In this document: positions 43,048 to 55,011 of the stretch, piece by piece
How positions within the stretch are numbered: position 1 is the stretch's first letter
Layout: every line of letters starts with the position of its first letter
Assembly (NCBI GenBank): GCA_022393335.1
Contig: JAJEKB010021880.1
Location: forward strand, 2,204,325 to 2,268,324
From: Macrotrachela quadricornifera
Taxonomy: Eukaryota > Rotifera > Eurotatoria > Philodinida > Philodinidae
Reading direction: 5' to 3'
Length of the DNA stretch: 64,000 nucleotides
Notes under the pieces: generated by a model
Databases searched by the model: none
Seen by the model: only the letters and a program-made list of their open reading frames with translations
Told to the model about the DNA's origin: nothing
Position numbers and translations under genes: made by a program

Positions 43048-46000
43048 TTAAGTGTCATCATCTTCCAGATGATATTCATCTTTCAACATTTTGATATTAT
43101 TTTTCGCATACTTATTTGAATGATCTTCTGCTTCTTTTTTGTAATCATTCGGATTTTCCTTATACAAATGAGCTTTTTCACACGATATGGCATCATTAAA
43201 GTTTGGCTCCTTAAGGAGTTCAAGAATGTTTTTGAAAATGACACTCATCTTCGTTTGCATACGCCAACATCGACCAAGAATTTGATGACAAATTTTTCCA
43301 TCACCACTAATATTAACATGATATATAGGTGTAACAAAACGAACATTTGGTGGATAGTTTGGATAATGTGAATCGAATTCAACATATAACATCCAAAATT
43401 TTCCTTGATAAGGAGTTTCTTCGGGTCCTTTCAAGATCACTTTCCAAAAAGCAATATTTTTGGGAACAGCAAAAACAATAATATCTTCTGATGGATATTT
43501 TAACATTGTATGTAACTCGTTTAATATACGACGTGAACGAGATGAATTTTGTATGACGGTATCTGATGGTAGATGTCGATTCGCTTTTTGTTGAAAAACT
43601 GAAGGAATATAACGTACTGGTTTATCAATGATGCCACGTGATGTTCTTGATCGTTTCGAAAGCCATACGGCAGCTTCTTGTTCAAAGAGAGAGGCAAGTT
43701 CAATATCTGATAAAAGATTAAGATTTCGATATATATAACCGCCAGACTCAGTACATAGTCTACGAAACTCTTCAGCTTTAGTGATTTCATTATTCGTCTT
43801 CAGTTGTTCATCGCGTATAAATGAAATAAAATCGATTACGATACTATTTTCTTTTATTAAATCATATAAAGCTTGAATTTTTGTGTCAACAGAATTATCG
43901 ATACCATCAGAAAGACATATAATCAGTTTTTTACAATCTTTACTTGCTTGCAATGGACTATCAGTAAATGTTTTTATTTGTTTGATCGCTTCGCCAATAG
44001 CATCATACATACATGTTGAATCTCCAGGACAATCATCAAAACTAAGTGCTTTTTCAAATTGTTCACGACTTCGAGTAATTGGACAGACTGTTTTATATTT
44101 TGCTGCGAATTCAATAAGACCAAATGCATGAACTTCATTTGTTGAAAGTATATTATCACTCAGTCTGCCTAACATTATTCGACAGATATCTATATGAGTA
44201 CATTTTTTATTCTTATTAGACAATACAATACGGTAATCGGACATTGATCGACTACGATCAAGAAGGATTACACTCACTTGAGTTGCTGGAACAGAACTAT
44301 TATTAAATAAAGAATCGACATAGTTTCTAGTAATATTCAGAGCCATACGAAGATAAAGAGGCAAGCGACGATCTGCTAATGCTTCTCTGTCATCGAGGAA
44401 TGTATCAGATCCCACAAAAAGAGATTGATTATCCTTTGTACATTTGAAAGGATCAAATATTTGGAAGAAATGATCAACAGTTTGTGTTGTTCTTCTATCC
44501 GAATCTATAACATTTTTTGGTGAAAAAATTAATGCTATTGTACGGTCTTCATGTAAAAGAACGAGCTGATTTTTGACGTCAGCAGTCACACCACCACGCG
44601 TTATTATATTGAATGAACGATATTCTTCTGTTCGTGCTATAATCTTATATAACTCTTTTATTTGAATATCTGTCCAATATTTAAGTGAGTGCAAACTAGA
44701 CAGATTTTGAATTTTTGGATCATATATAATATAATCATCGAATTTATATGAAATTTTGCTTTGTCTTGAAAGATATGCCGTCAACGATCGGATATCAACA
44801 TGGTATTCCAGAAAATCGTAACTGTTTATCGAGTTGAATTCTTCTAATAGCAATGTTTGACGTTTGATTTCGGATGTTGTAACAGGATTTTGAAAATAGA
44901 AAGGTTGAGGTTTTTGATCATTGATTAGTCTTACTTCTCGAAAGCAGTCAACTTTTTCTGCAGTTAGATCACATTTTTCAAGAATCCAACAAATTAATAA
45001 AGGTATAAAATCAAAAATTTCTTTGTCAAAACAGATGTTCGGACCACGTAAATGAATAAGTAATTTTATCAATCCATCCATAAGTAATGATTTTTCAAAC
45101 CAAAACATTGAACCAATGACTGCATGTTTCAAAGCAAGAATAGCCGGTGGAAATAAATATTTTCTTAATTGAAGAAAAAATTGCGCTTCCATAGCTAGTT
45201 GTGTGGCTATTAATTCTCGATTCTCTGGTCTAAAATACATTCGCAATGCATATAGACTGCTGAGAAAGATACTTTGAGATCGTTTCGATTGTTTGTACTC
45301 AATAAAATGAGATGGACACCATGAATCTGAATTGCAAAAAAGAGAAATATAATCAATATCAAAATTGTACATAGACGAAGTATGTTCCAGTGGTAAACCA
45401 TAAACATAAAAGTCTATTAGATCATTTGATAATGAAGGCGGTGTGAGTAGAATAAAATCTTTTACTAACGTTGTGGGATCCCTTTCGATGAATATATGAA
45501 GCCGATGATTGAAAAGAAGAAGAATGTGAGAATCTTTTGTGTAACCTTCTTTATTAAATTGAATTTCCCGCCAAATAATAGTGATTAAACCGTTCATAGT
45601 AGTTTCAATAGGAATTTTGACAGAAAGTTTTCGATATAAAGTGCAAATACGAACTTTTAATGATTTTATGTCGATCAAGCTTGTTGATACATAATTGTGT
45701 TCATGCCTCATGTTAATAGATGTAAGTTGAGAAGATACCATTTGTATTTTTTTTGAGATCATAGTTGAGTCATATTGGAAGTTAGGCTGCACTAATTGTG
45801 TGATACTAGGAGCTGATTTTTGATTAGGTTCACTTTTTGGAAAATTTGTTCTAGACTTGGATTGCATACCTTTATTATTATCATTTTCTTCATCATTTTC
45901 TGAACTTGAAGATGTACTACTATTGGAAACAAGCTTTTTATTCTCACATGGTTGAATATGTGGTATTTTTAGTGATGTAATATCATGTGACACAGAGTGT

Positions 46001-48893
46001 TTTTTATATTGTGTTATACCTATATGAAATGATGGCTTGGGTCTTGCTGTTTCGGGAACTTTGCTAACTGAAATTGGACGGTGATTATATGGTTTAGCAG
46101 ATCTTTTCAAGTTAGAAGAATCTTCAATTTGTTGAGATGGAACAGAAGGATCAGAAAGTCCTTGGTGATTAAAAGCGAATCTTATTGGAGATCTCGGATA
46201 TGGTAAAAGTTCTGCATCAATTTTCCTTTTTGATCTCATCAGTGGATGATTGGCCTGCGATGGTTGAATACTGTAATGATGACGAAGATTTGTAATTCCG
46301 CCATTACTTCTTGGAACATATTCACTTTTTGGCCTAGAATCCCCACTTGTGCGATACGATTCAAATTCACACTTGATTTTAAATTGTTTTGCAGGTTGTA
46401 CTAAAAATACACTGAATTAAATTTCAATTTGAATAAAATGGATCTGGAGTCAATAGGATTCAACTAGAAAATTACTATCAACAATAATCTATAATTGACT
46501 AGATTGATCAGCGGTGAAATAAATTCATCTAGACATCAAATAGATGATGCATGTATCAATTTGCTTTCTTATTTCAACAATATATGCTGAAAAATGGGCA
46601 TTTGATTGTCAAATATCTGTCATTAAACTTTTATCTAATGAGGTACAACTGATTCTCTGAGATTTAAGAGACGAATTTCAAACTTCGATAGTAGTTTTTA
46701 CTGATTTAGAACAACTGTTCCATGCTTCCGAATAAGTAACAAATGAAGTCATACATTGGGGTTAAGCATATAATCGATCAAATTTATCTTATGGTGTGTA
46801 AAAGACTTGAAATCCTTGAAAAATAATGGAATAACTATGAAAAGATTATTTAGTAGAATGAAAATCATAAATAAATCCCATTGATTATATACTTAGTCTA
46901 GAGTCTAGACTATAGTTGCATCACCTAATCTTTCATAATGATGAAACAGTGATTTTAAACTAATGATTAAATGACATTTTTGTAGTCTTTATACCGTTTC
47001 TTGAATCTAAGAGTATCACTCTAATCTAAGATGAAGGTAAATTGACGAATAGATCATCGATCTAACACTAGGCCTAAAAAACCTCACAGTCCAATGAACC
47101 GAAAGAGTTGGGCTCAATCTTATGTTAATCAGCTTTTTTCTTGTAAACCGGGCCCACTGACCAGCTCCTTGTTAATGAGTTAAGTCCTTAAGTCCTACCA
47201 TATAAGGATAGTTGCAGGTCCTTACAGCCTATATTATGAAGGTGTCTCTAGGTTCTCATGTTCTATATTATGGAGGCACCCGTATGTCCTCATATCATCT
47301 ATTATTAACCCTTGAGAACCTATAGATAGCCTTATATGATAGCCATTGAGGATCTATGGGTAGTCCTATATAGTAACTCTAAGAAACCTATGGATGCCTC
47401 CATAAGATAGCTCCTGGGTACCTGCTCACTCGAAAGACTTGGTTACCTAGCGTCTGCTCGTTTAAACGAGATGGAGCTGTCGTAGGTCTAACTAGTACTT
47501 AGGTGATTATATCGAATGAAATCCAAATTTGTTTTAGTTTTTGTGAGTGTCATACGTAGCCACAGCTGCCTCTAATTCATTTTTATTGTTTAAAACAGTT
47601 TTAATTATGTAGACACTCTTTATCGTCAGTAGTAACATAGTACTTGAAGGCGTCGACAAAATAATTAAAGTGATAATTGCGAAAGCAACTAACTTAAAAA
47701 AAATATGACGAGATCTGTTGGTATTGCCGAAAGATGCAAAACTTCTTTTTTTTTGTCTTGAATGACCGACTACTGTTGTTCAGAAAAAGCGTAAAATAAT
47801 GAAACAAGACGTAGAAATTTACCTCTGTTTTTAAAAAGCTCCTGCCTAAAATTATTTTAGTCAAATATAATGTTTACTACTGTCTTCGTTCATATGAACT
47901 ATTTTACTCTCATTCTACAGTATTTTGAAAATAAAAAAGAAATTCATTGAATCAAAAAAAATTAAATATCTTACCTTGATTTTTATTTTGCACTAAAAAG
48001 ACTTTGTCAAATAAAGAACTTGTTCGCTGTAATAATTGAAAACCATCTGTTTGTATATTCACATCATTAGAAACTTCTTTCATTATCTCTTCGATATCTT
48101 TATTAGGTGTTGTGATATGTTTTAATAGATTTTCCATAAAACTACCATTTCTATTATTACGCGTTTCATCTTGCACTGCATTACCAGGAGCACAAGCAAA
48201 TACAATAAGAGTTTGTGATGATCTACTCATGAATGATACATTTCGACTTGAAATCATTGACCGAGTTCGTATCCTGTGTCTGCAGCAATCGAATAAATAT
48301 ATTTCCACACGACATTTTTGACGATTGATTTTTTCTATTATATATTTGATGTTAATAGCATGTTTAATGATATAGTCCTTTTCATTTCCTCGATAATCAT
48401 AATGATAATCTACTGGTAATAAATAATCCTCATCTTCGATATGTTTACCGTGACCAGCAAAATAGAATAAAATCAAATCATCCTGTTGAATTCTATTAGT
48501 GAATGTATCTATTATACTGTAGAAGTTATCAAGATTGCAATCAATTGCAGGTAATACATGAAAATCAATTTGCTGAAGTTTTTCTTCTAGATCTTTGGCG
48601 TCATTGATACAATATTGTAATGGATTACGCACATATTTATTGATACCAATAATTAAGGCATGCTTTTGTCGATAAATAACAGACGATGTCATTGTTCTAA
48701 AATGTGATAAGAAGAGAGATTTTGCTTGATGTTTCTGATCATATCTATATTTTGGAGCAAAATGCCTTAACAAGCATTTTATTACTACTGAATACTCATA
48801 CTGTAATATAAGAAACAGTTTGTACGTTTCCTTTGGAAAAGAAATTTTTGTTTCCTTTTTCAGACGATGCTGATTTGATTCAACATGAATCAT
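43048..48893 (-). CDS. Predicted caspase-like / Ubl? / vWA / ubiquitin-conjugating (E2) fusion protein, two exons
   Basis: Exon A is 47975-48893 and exon B 43048-46400. A donor (CAAG/GTAAGA, phase 1) and an acceptor (TTTTTAG/TA) make one 1,423-codon frame with no stop. Residues about 68-300 are a caspase-like fold: HALIIGINKY, FYFAGHG with His148, and FDCCRHR with catalytic Cys204. Residues 307-540 are low complexity. Residues about 550-630 (LKVRICTLYRKLSVKIP, HILLLFNHRL) could be a ubiquitin-like fold; this is tentative. A vWA domain has MIDAS DRSRS at about 1021-1025. Residues 1262-1403 are a UBC domain with catalytic Cys1344 in GDGKICHQIL, a Trp eight residues on, and YHVN in place of YHPN. 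It could join proteolysis to ubiquitin transfer in the cytosol; that role is inference. The true start may be Met68. If the long intron is not spliced, these are two neighbouring genes. Confidence 0.72.
46401..47974 (-). other. Long intron (1,574 bp) of the caspase-E2 gene, with a short degenerate repeat
   Basis: It is far longer than the 55-60-bp introns elsewhere. No coding exon is obvious inside. At about 47215-47445 a degenerate unit with CCTATGGATG, CCTATAT-ATA-TAGC and GAGG-CCTA recurs; similar phrases occur at 15410-15900. Confidence 0.5.
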
Positions 48894-50597
48894 TTATAAT
48901 GTATTTGACGATGACATGCTGACAATGGTTTATTTCGTTGTTTTTTCTATTAACATGATCCATTTCATAATAAGAGAAAGAAAGGAAAAAATTAGTTTAC
49001 ATGCACATTATTAACAAAACGAATTCGGTTTTATTTTAACACTTTTATTGAAGCACAAAACACTGAAATTATATTCTCGGATAGTCTATGCATGATATAA
49101 TATAATGAAATAACGATTTCTAATATTGACCTGGCTTTACTAATTTAGCTGCACTCAATAGGATAATGATTAATTTATAGTCTAGATTCCGACTCTTCAA
49201 TTAATAATACAATCAAAATCAATAGAATTCAAACATATTTTCTTTAAGAACTGATATTTATTTTATTTTTCAATTTGTCAAAATAATTAATTTTCAAGTA
49301 TTAAAGGTCTATTATTGATGCAACATGTTGTTATGGATACAGGTCGTTGAATGAATAAAGAATCGAAGAAACAATTATAAATTGTCGTATTCAACAGATT
49401 AAAATAAAAACACATATGAAATACAATAGAAATTTAAATTATTACAACATAGTTACAAAAATTAGAGTATCTGTATTTCAATTCAATTAAACGGGCTTAT
49501 TTTTTTTTCACTAATAGAAAAAAGTTTTATTCTATCGTTGCATTATAGGCGCACACAATACACGATTCAGCGATGCTTTAGTATTTAAAAAAGTATATTT
49601 CAGCAAGATAGATAAAATATATTAATGATATTATAGGAATCATTGATAAAGAACAAATAAAATGTTGGTGTCATACTATTTTGCGTTTCTTCTGTTGAGA
49701 TTTGTAAGAGTTGGCTTTTTCCAACTTGGAAAAAAGAAAAAGAGCACAATTAACACAGCAGCGAAGCTATATTGATACAGAAAATGCTGAGAATCACAAT
49801 ATGATACATTTGAATGTTTTTATAAAAGAAATTTTGAAGATACTATCGTAGAAACCACTTAACAAAGAATCCGCACGAAAAATATTGTCTCAATAGAAAG
49901 CAACATAAATTTTCGATAATCACGTGTTAGAGATCCTATTAGATTAGATAATCGTTGAAATCGGTTGTATTTGTCGCGTATGAATCAATGAATTAAATAT
50001 AGAAATAGATGAAAAACAAGTAAAGAAAAAAAAATGATTATTTGTATCAAAAAATGAATATAACAGAATGAAAGAATATTACCAAGAGTTAATATTTCAT
50101 TCCTAACTGTAACATAAAGAGGTTTAATGATAATCTTACGTTCGATTTGTATACTTTCATAGACGAGCAACGAATTTCACTTCATTCGTCACGAATTAAA
50201 CAGAAGAACGCATATCATACAATTACCCGTAAAAACAAAGATAGTGATAATAGATAGAATCAACTACAAAATTAGTTGATAATCTTTGTGAAAAGAGTAT
50301 TTTATTGACTTCACATTACAGTTAGCATTTGTTACGATAAAATTCAGAAGAAATTCAATGAGATGTATTGTAAGTGCTTCCGAGCAGGACAACAAAATAA
50401 AAGCCTTAATGGAAAAAAGAAAAACTCAATGAAATTCTTATGTCAAACTATGAATCAAAAAGTCACACCAACGTTTGATATTATTCATATGAATTGTGTT
50501 ATAATATTACTGATGATCATTAGTATCGAAATGAACTCAAATGGAAGATCATAATGATCACCATCGAATTTTACATCGATTTTGCATGTATCAATAA
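48894..50597. other. Upstream region of the caspase-E2 gene; intergenic
   Basis: AT-rich with no recognised gene. The frames at 49985-50170 and 50363-50554 are short and featureless. The promoter of the minus-strand gene should lie just right of 48893. Confidence 0.4.
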
Positions 50598-50889
50598 CAT
50601 CCCATGTCGTCGATAGCGATTAAATAGCGACGTTATAACGGTCATATAGCGATCGCTTAGTGACCCCATTTAGCGATCGTTATTGACGTTATAGCGCAAA
50701 ATGACGCCGCTATAAACCAATATAACACATAATAACGCTACATCTTCGTGTAATCTTGTACCAGGCACACTACCTCCTATTAGTAAATCTTGCTAGATAC
50801 ATTTACTGTTTTACTTTCAAACGTATTGAATAAACTTTCTTCGAGTTTTTATTTCAATCAAGACAATTAACAAAATAAATACTTACGTG

Positions 50890-51964
50890 CAAAGAATCTA
50901 CTTACTGCTGTTTAATGATTTGATCTTTGCCACTGCTACTCGTGAATTAATATTTAAGAAAGAATTTGATGTTGGTGGTGGTGGTTCAGAATTTGAATTT
51001 TTTTCAGTTATCGATGAAGATGATATATTACTTATAAAAGTTGAAGCCGTATATGTTGTTGATGCTGCTAAATATTGACCTTAATACAAGAATTATAAAA
51101 AAAACCTCTACTCACGAATTCTATTTGTTGTATTCGTTTGTGTGAAATCTTTTGGTGAACTTTCATGTCGACTTTGTGGCCATTCTATGTTATAAAGTAA
51201 GAAGAATAATCCTTGAATATGATGAAACAAACCTTTAGTTTTTCTTGAACTATCTGCAGCTTTGTTCATTCGAATTGGAGTTGTAACATTAGTTATACCT
51301 AGAAAAAAATGAAAATATATCCACACAATTAAATTTAGAAGTTTAGAAATAGATTAAGATTGTGAGTATTTATCTAACTAATATTAAAATCCTCGTAAGA
51401 AAAATTAGTTCGAAATATCCTTTTATCACTTACTTGAATTAAATACAATAGGTTTAGATGAGGATTGATCAAGACTTGTTGTAACAGTATCAGTAGAAAA
51501 CGGTACATCCTTCAATGCAGTAAATGTTCTTTGTTCTAAAATTATAGATATTCAGTTGTTTTATTTGAAATACCATAACGTACCATGTGCATTGGAATTA
51601 ATATCATTTGATAATGATCGTTCTTTTTTTCTTTCATAATCACTTTCTATATCTTTGTGTTGTGTTTGTGAGAGTAAATCAGCAGCTTGCTGCATATTTC
51701 GAAAGTACCTGAATAGAAAAAATTATCTTTTTTATTTTGATTATAATTTGACATCTTACCGGTTTCGAATATAAAGCTCATGTATTTTTTACCACCAGCC
51801 TGCACCAACACAAATCCATCCTGTTCGGCTGGAAGACGTTGTTTTGATTTAACAACTGAAAATGAATTGTCGCTTGGAAAAATAACAACATGATCTATTT
51901 CAGTGTGTTTAATTGCTTTAAGTTTCGATGTGTGGTTCCTAGTATAAGGATTTATGCGATTCAT
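50890..51964 (-). CDS. Unrecognised multi-exon protein inside the transposon (possible accessory ORF)
   Basis: It starts MNRINPYTRNHTSKLKA at 51964. The first exon holds a compact segment, TEIDHVVIFPSDNSFSVVK, followed by GFVLVQAGGKKYMSFIFETG. Possible further exons, each with GT and AG borders around introns of 45-70 bp, read RNMQQAADLLSQTQHKDIES, EQRTFTALKDVPFSTDTV, ITNVTTPIRMNKAADSSRK and EWPQSRHESSPKDFTQT. A Ser/Pro-rich last exon (SNSEPPPPTSN) ends near 50890. I do not recognise the family. Its position next to the transposase-like frame suggests an accessory DNA-binding protein of the element. Exon joins were not all checked for phase. Confidence 0.45.
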
Positions 51965-52046
51965 TATTATCTAAAACTGAGAACAAGTGGTGCGGAATGA
52001 GTTCAAGACGAAAAGTTAAAGTGTATGAAAAAAGAAATGTTTACAA

Positions 52047-52526
52047 TCAATCATGTTCATAATCGATCCTTATCTCCGATATACAAAATGAGTTGAGTAT
52101 ACGAACTAGATCATATTTGTGACGGATATTTGTCACCGAAATAATAGTAAAATTGTCAGAGAGAGATACTAAAGGAAAATATGTATCTATTGGATCGTGT
52201 AATTCAGCTGGTAGCTCTACATAATTTGACAAATGTTTTTTGCATGATACATATTTTTATATAAAAACGAAGTCTTCATTTTCTTGAGATAAAAATAAAA
52301 TTATATTTCCATATTGAATCACATCAGACTTGCCATTCTCAATGAAAAAAATTACATGACTATTAGAATTGAATGGACAATCATATATGGACGCATGATA
52401 GGTGACAAACATTGATTTATAACGTTTGTAAAAGAATACCTTTTGAGTGTCAGTAGAAGTAGTAGCAGATAGCAGCTGTTTGATAATTGGTAAATGATAA
52501 ATAACTACAGGATCGTTTATATTCAA
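52047..52526 (-). pseudogene. Transposase C-terminal region interrupted by one stop
   Basis: Two frames, 52257-52526 and 52047-52232, are in the same phase and separated by one TAA at 52257-52259. Together they read about 160 residues, including FIENGKSDVIQYGNIILFLSQ, SNYVELPAELHDPIDTYFPL and SLSDNFTIISVTNIRHKY, and end in ISEIRIDYEHD. From memory this resembles the C-terminal region of large plant/animal transposases of the CACTA/KDZ type; I cannot confirm it. The catalytic domain is absent, so the element is non-autonomous or deleted. Confidence 0.5.
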
Positions 52527-52839
52527 CTTCTAAATTGACGAAATAAATAAATATGTATGTATATTATAACGATTGTCTGCTGCCTATTAATAGGATAAAA
52601 TGAATATGAAAGCGAGAACAATGTAGACGAATAAAATCGCTTCTTGGCCGTCTATTTTACTCCTTGTTGAAGAAAAAAAACATCAGGCCACTTTGATCAT
52701 TATTTGCAATAAAGAAATACATGACATAATTATTCATCTCTCTCTAGTATACGTTTATTTTTACGTAGAAGATACGTCTAAGAAATGTTTATAAATATGA
52801 GTAATACAATCTCTGTTTTTAAATCGTTGTTGGATCTAC

Positions 52840-53079
52840 TTATTCATCGTCACTTATCCAATTATCTTCTTCGATATCAACAGTACATGATGGAAATGAA
52901 ATGTGATTATTATTCGTTAATCTGAACGATTTTGCTTCAAGATGTGTTCGTTCATTATTTTCATTAGTTGGATTATCATCCGAGGAGTTATCATAAGGAT
53001 AAATTAGATGACGAAGAGATGGACGTTTTGTTTTTCGAAGAAGACGTCGTTTAGTTACTTTATAGGAATATGAATACAT
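52840..53079 (-). pseudogene. N-terminal exon of the transposon-encoded protein (probable)
   Basis: This is a 79-codon frame, MYSYSYKVTKRRLLRKTKRP to an acidic end (DIEEDNWISDDE), basic first and acidic later. It lies 5' of the transposase-like pieces on the same strand and within the same terminal repeats. The family is not recognised. Confidence 0.35.
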
Positions 53080-53514
53080 TTAGTCGTAAGAAAATAAAAA
53101 ATAATTGCTTCGTCTAAGCTCCAAAAACTTAGATAGTATATGAAATAATTGTGAACATGGTAATGAAACTGTATAAATGGTAAGATATTATGACCAATCA
53201 CATCATTGAATATCTGACGGCAGTGGTATACATTTAAAATAATGACTTTGTGGTGAATAAAAGTAGCGGAGATAGCACCGCTATAGCGCGTAATCGTGAC
53301 GCACAAAGCGTTTGCACATATCACGATGTTTAGTGTCGATATTGTGCCCAATAACGTCGCAATATGCCGTTTTGACGCTATAGCGGCGTTATTATAAAAA
53401 ATTGAACGACATGGGATGATATGCATCCAAATACAAAACATTTGTTTTCTTTCTCAAATACTATTTATTGAAAAATTAGGTAAGATGTTTTAAATCTTAT
53501 TTTCATATGGTTAA

Positions 53515-55007
53515 CCCTTTGAAGGTGGAATTTTTTTTATAATCGTAAAAACATTTTTCAATCTTTTTACTTTATTTTAACTCAAAAAATGGCTACATAA
53601 AAACCTTATGATAATCAAAAAAACAGTTTTTTTGCATCTCTTAAACAAAATAGCAATTTCCAAGTAATGCATTCGATGTTAGTTCGAAAATCTGCTTCTT
53701 TGTGCTGTCACAGGCAAATGCATGCCATTGTCAAAACTAAGAACAGTTTTGATGATGCTAGTTTAGACTTGTTTTCAGAAGGAGGTCTTTCGCGACTTAT
53801 TCGTTTAATGCCGTAGCAGAGAGACTTCGCCAGCAAAACCATGTAGTTTAAGTATGTTAACTTACCTTGAGCTAGCTGATTATAACAAATGAATGAATTA
53901 ACAATAGATGCATTTAGAAAATAAATAAACATTCGCAGCCAGATGCTTTTAGACTTGAAATCGAGATTGTAGCACGAGATTCTTTGACTAAGTCGGTCAA
54001 CTCCATGTGAGAATTGATTGTAATCTTTTAATGCTTTTGAACAGTCAATTGAGATACGTTGACCATTTTCCAAACAACGGGAAATCGGAACAACTTCGTT
54101 TTCTTTATGATAATTTGAAGCCAAAAAACCCTGTTTGGTGTCCATCCATATGAAGACAATGCTGTTCAATACAATTAATGACTTGTAATCTCCTCGTTCC
54201 ATTTTATTTCTCTTGGCAAAATCCGACTGTATACCTGCTTGATCTGGTCTAATACTTCCACAGGATTTTATGTTTTGTAGCTTTAGCTTTTCTAATAATC
54301 AACCCGAGAAACGATTCGATATCTTTTGTGTTCATATCCTTCCAGTTACTGGTTTTCTTATGATTATTACTTTGTTTCTTTCTTTTCTCGTAAGTTTTTG
54401 TTTGATCAATCATTAGATTTAAAATTTCTTCAGTAAAAAACGTTCTAAAGACTGAAACTGGAGTCGGCTCTTCGAGAGAGATTGAGATAAAGTCGCCATT
54501 TGCGACATTACTCTCACTCATTAAATTCACCTTCTCTTCGTATTCATATACATCCAAATCTTCATCAGAAAGTTCAAGTTCATCTAAGTTATCAGCTAGT
54601 TCATCATAATCGAAATCGAAGTCACTCTCGCTAGTATCATCGCTGGTATATGAATCATAAGACTTGTAGTCGATTTCATTATTTCCATAGAATTCTATTG
54701 GATTAGTTTTAACTGTAAAAACGATATAAAGATATAAAAAGTACCATTTCGAAAGAGAAATGATATCTTTTATAAATTCAAGAACAACGTAAATTCATCA
54801 ACGAGAATGGAAGTATATAAATACTAAACAGAGAATGAGAAAAGAATATATATAGGAGAAGGAAAGAAAGCAAACAGTATGAGATGGCACATACAGTTGT
54901 TCATGACCTTAATGATCCTACATATTTAAGAGTTTAATGTGAGCTAAACACTTTTTTCTCTACTAAAGAATAGGTGGGGGATTTTTCACTCACCCGTCTT
55001 TAAAAGG
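53515..55007 (-). mobile_element. piggyBac deletion derivative flanked by TTAA
   Basis: TTAA lies at 53511-53514 and 55008-55011. Inside, the ends are CCCTTTGAAGGTGG on the left and, reverse-complemented, CCTTTTAAAGACGGG on the right. The body carries two minus-strand pieces of a piggyBac transposase. The TTAA duplication and C-rich ends are diagnostic of this superfamily. Confidence 0.88.
53708..54712 (-). pseudogene. piggyBac transposase with a large internal deletion
   Basis: The 5' piece (54249-54712) starts at a splice-acceptor-like TTTTACAG and is acidic. It then reads VFRTFFTEEILNLMIDQT and TKDIESFLGLIIRKAK, the N-terminal part of the DDE_Tnp_1_7 domain. The 3' piece (53708-54202) reads MERGDYKSLIVLNSIVFIWM, DTKQGFLASN, FSHGVDRLSQRIS and SIWLRMFIYFLNASIVNSF, the end of the same domain. 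The roughly 200 residues between them, with the first catalytic Asp residues, are missing, and the C-terminal zinc finger is absent. Confidence 0.85.
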
Positions 55008-55011
55008 TTAA

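Larger units (their letters stand above)
50598..53418 (-). mobile_element. 2.8-kb DNA transposon with CATCCCATGTCG termini and TATAGCG-rich ends
   Basis: CATCCCATGTCG at 50598-50609 is matched by its reverse complement ending at 53418. The next 130-200 bp on each side are packed with TAGCG/CGCTA words (ATAGCGACGTTATA, GACGCTATAGCGGCGTT). The coding pieces inside all lie on the minus strand. They include a transposase-like C-terminal region and a separate multi-exon Ser-rich gene. No target duplication could be fixed. The superfamily is uncertain; a CACTA/KDZ-like element is the best guess. Confidence 0.7.

Noticed and set aside
43120..45407. Short ORFs on both strands within the caspase-E2 exon
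   Set aside because: They overlap a continuous 1,117-codon frame with recognisable domains and have no features of their own.
50887..51078. Plus-strand 63-codon ORF
   Set aside because: It is the antisense of a Ser/Pro-rich exon of the minus-strand gene.
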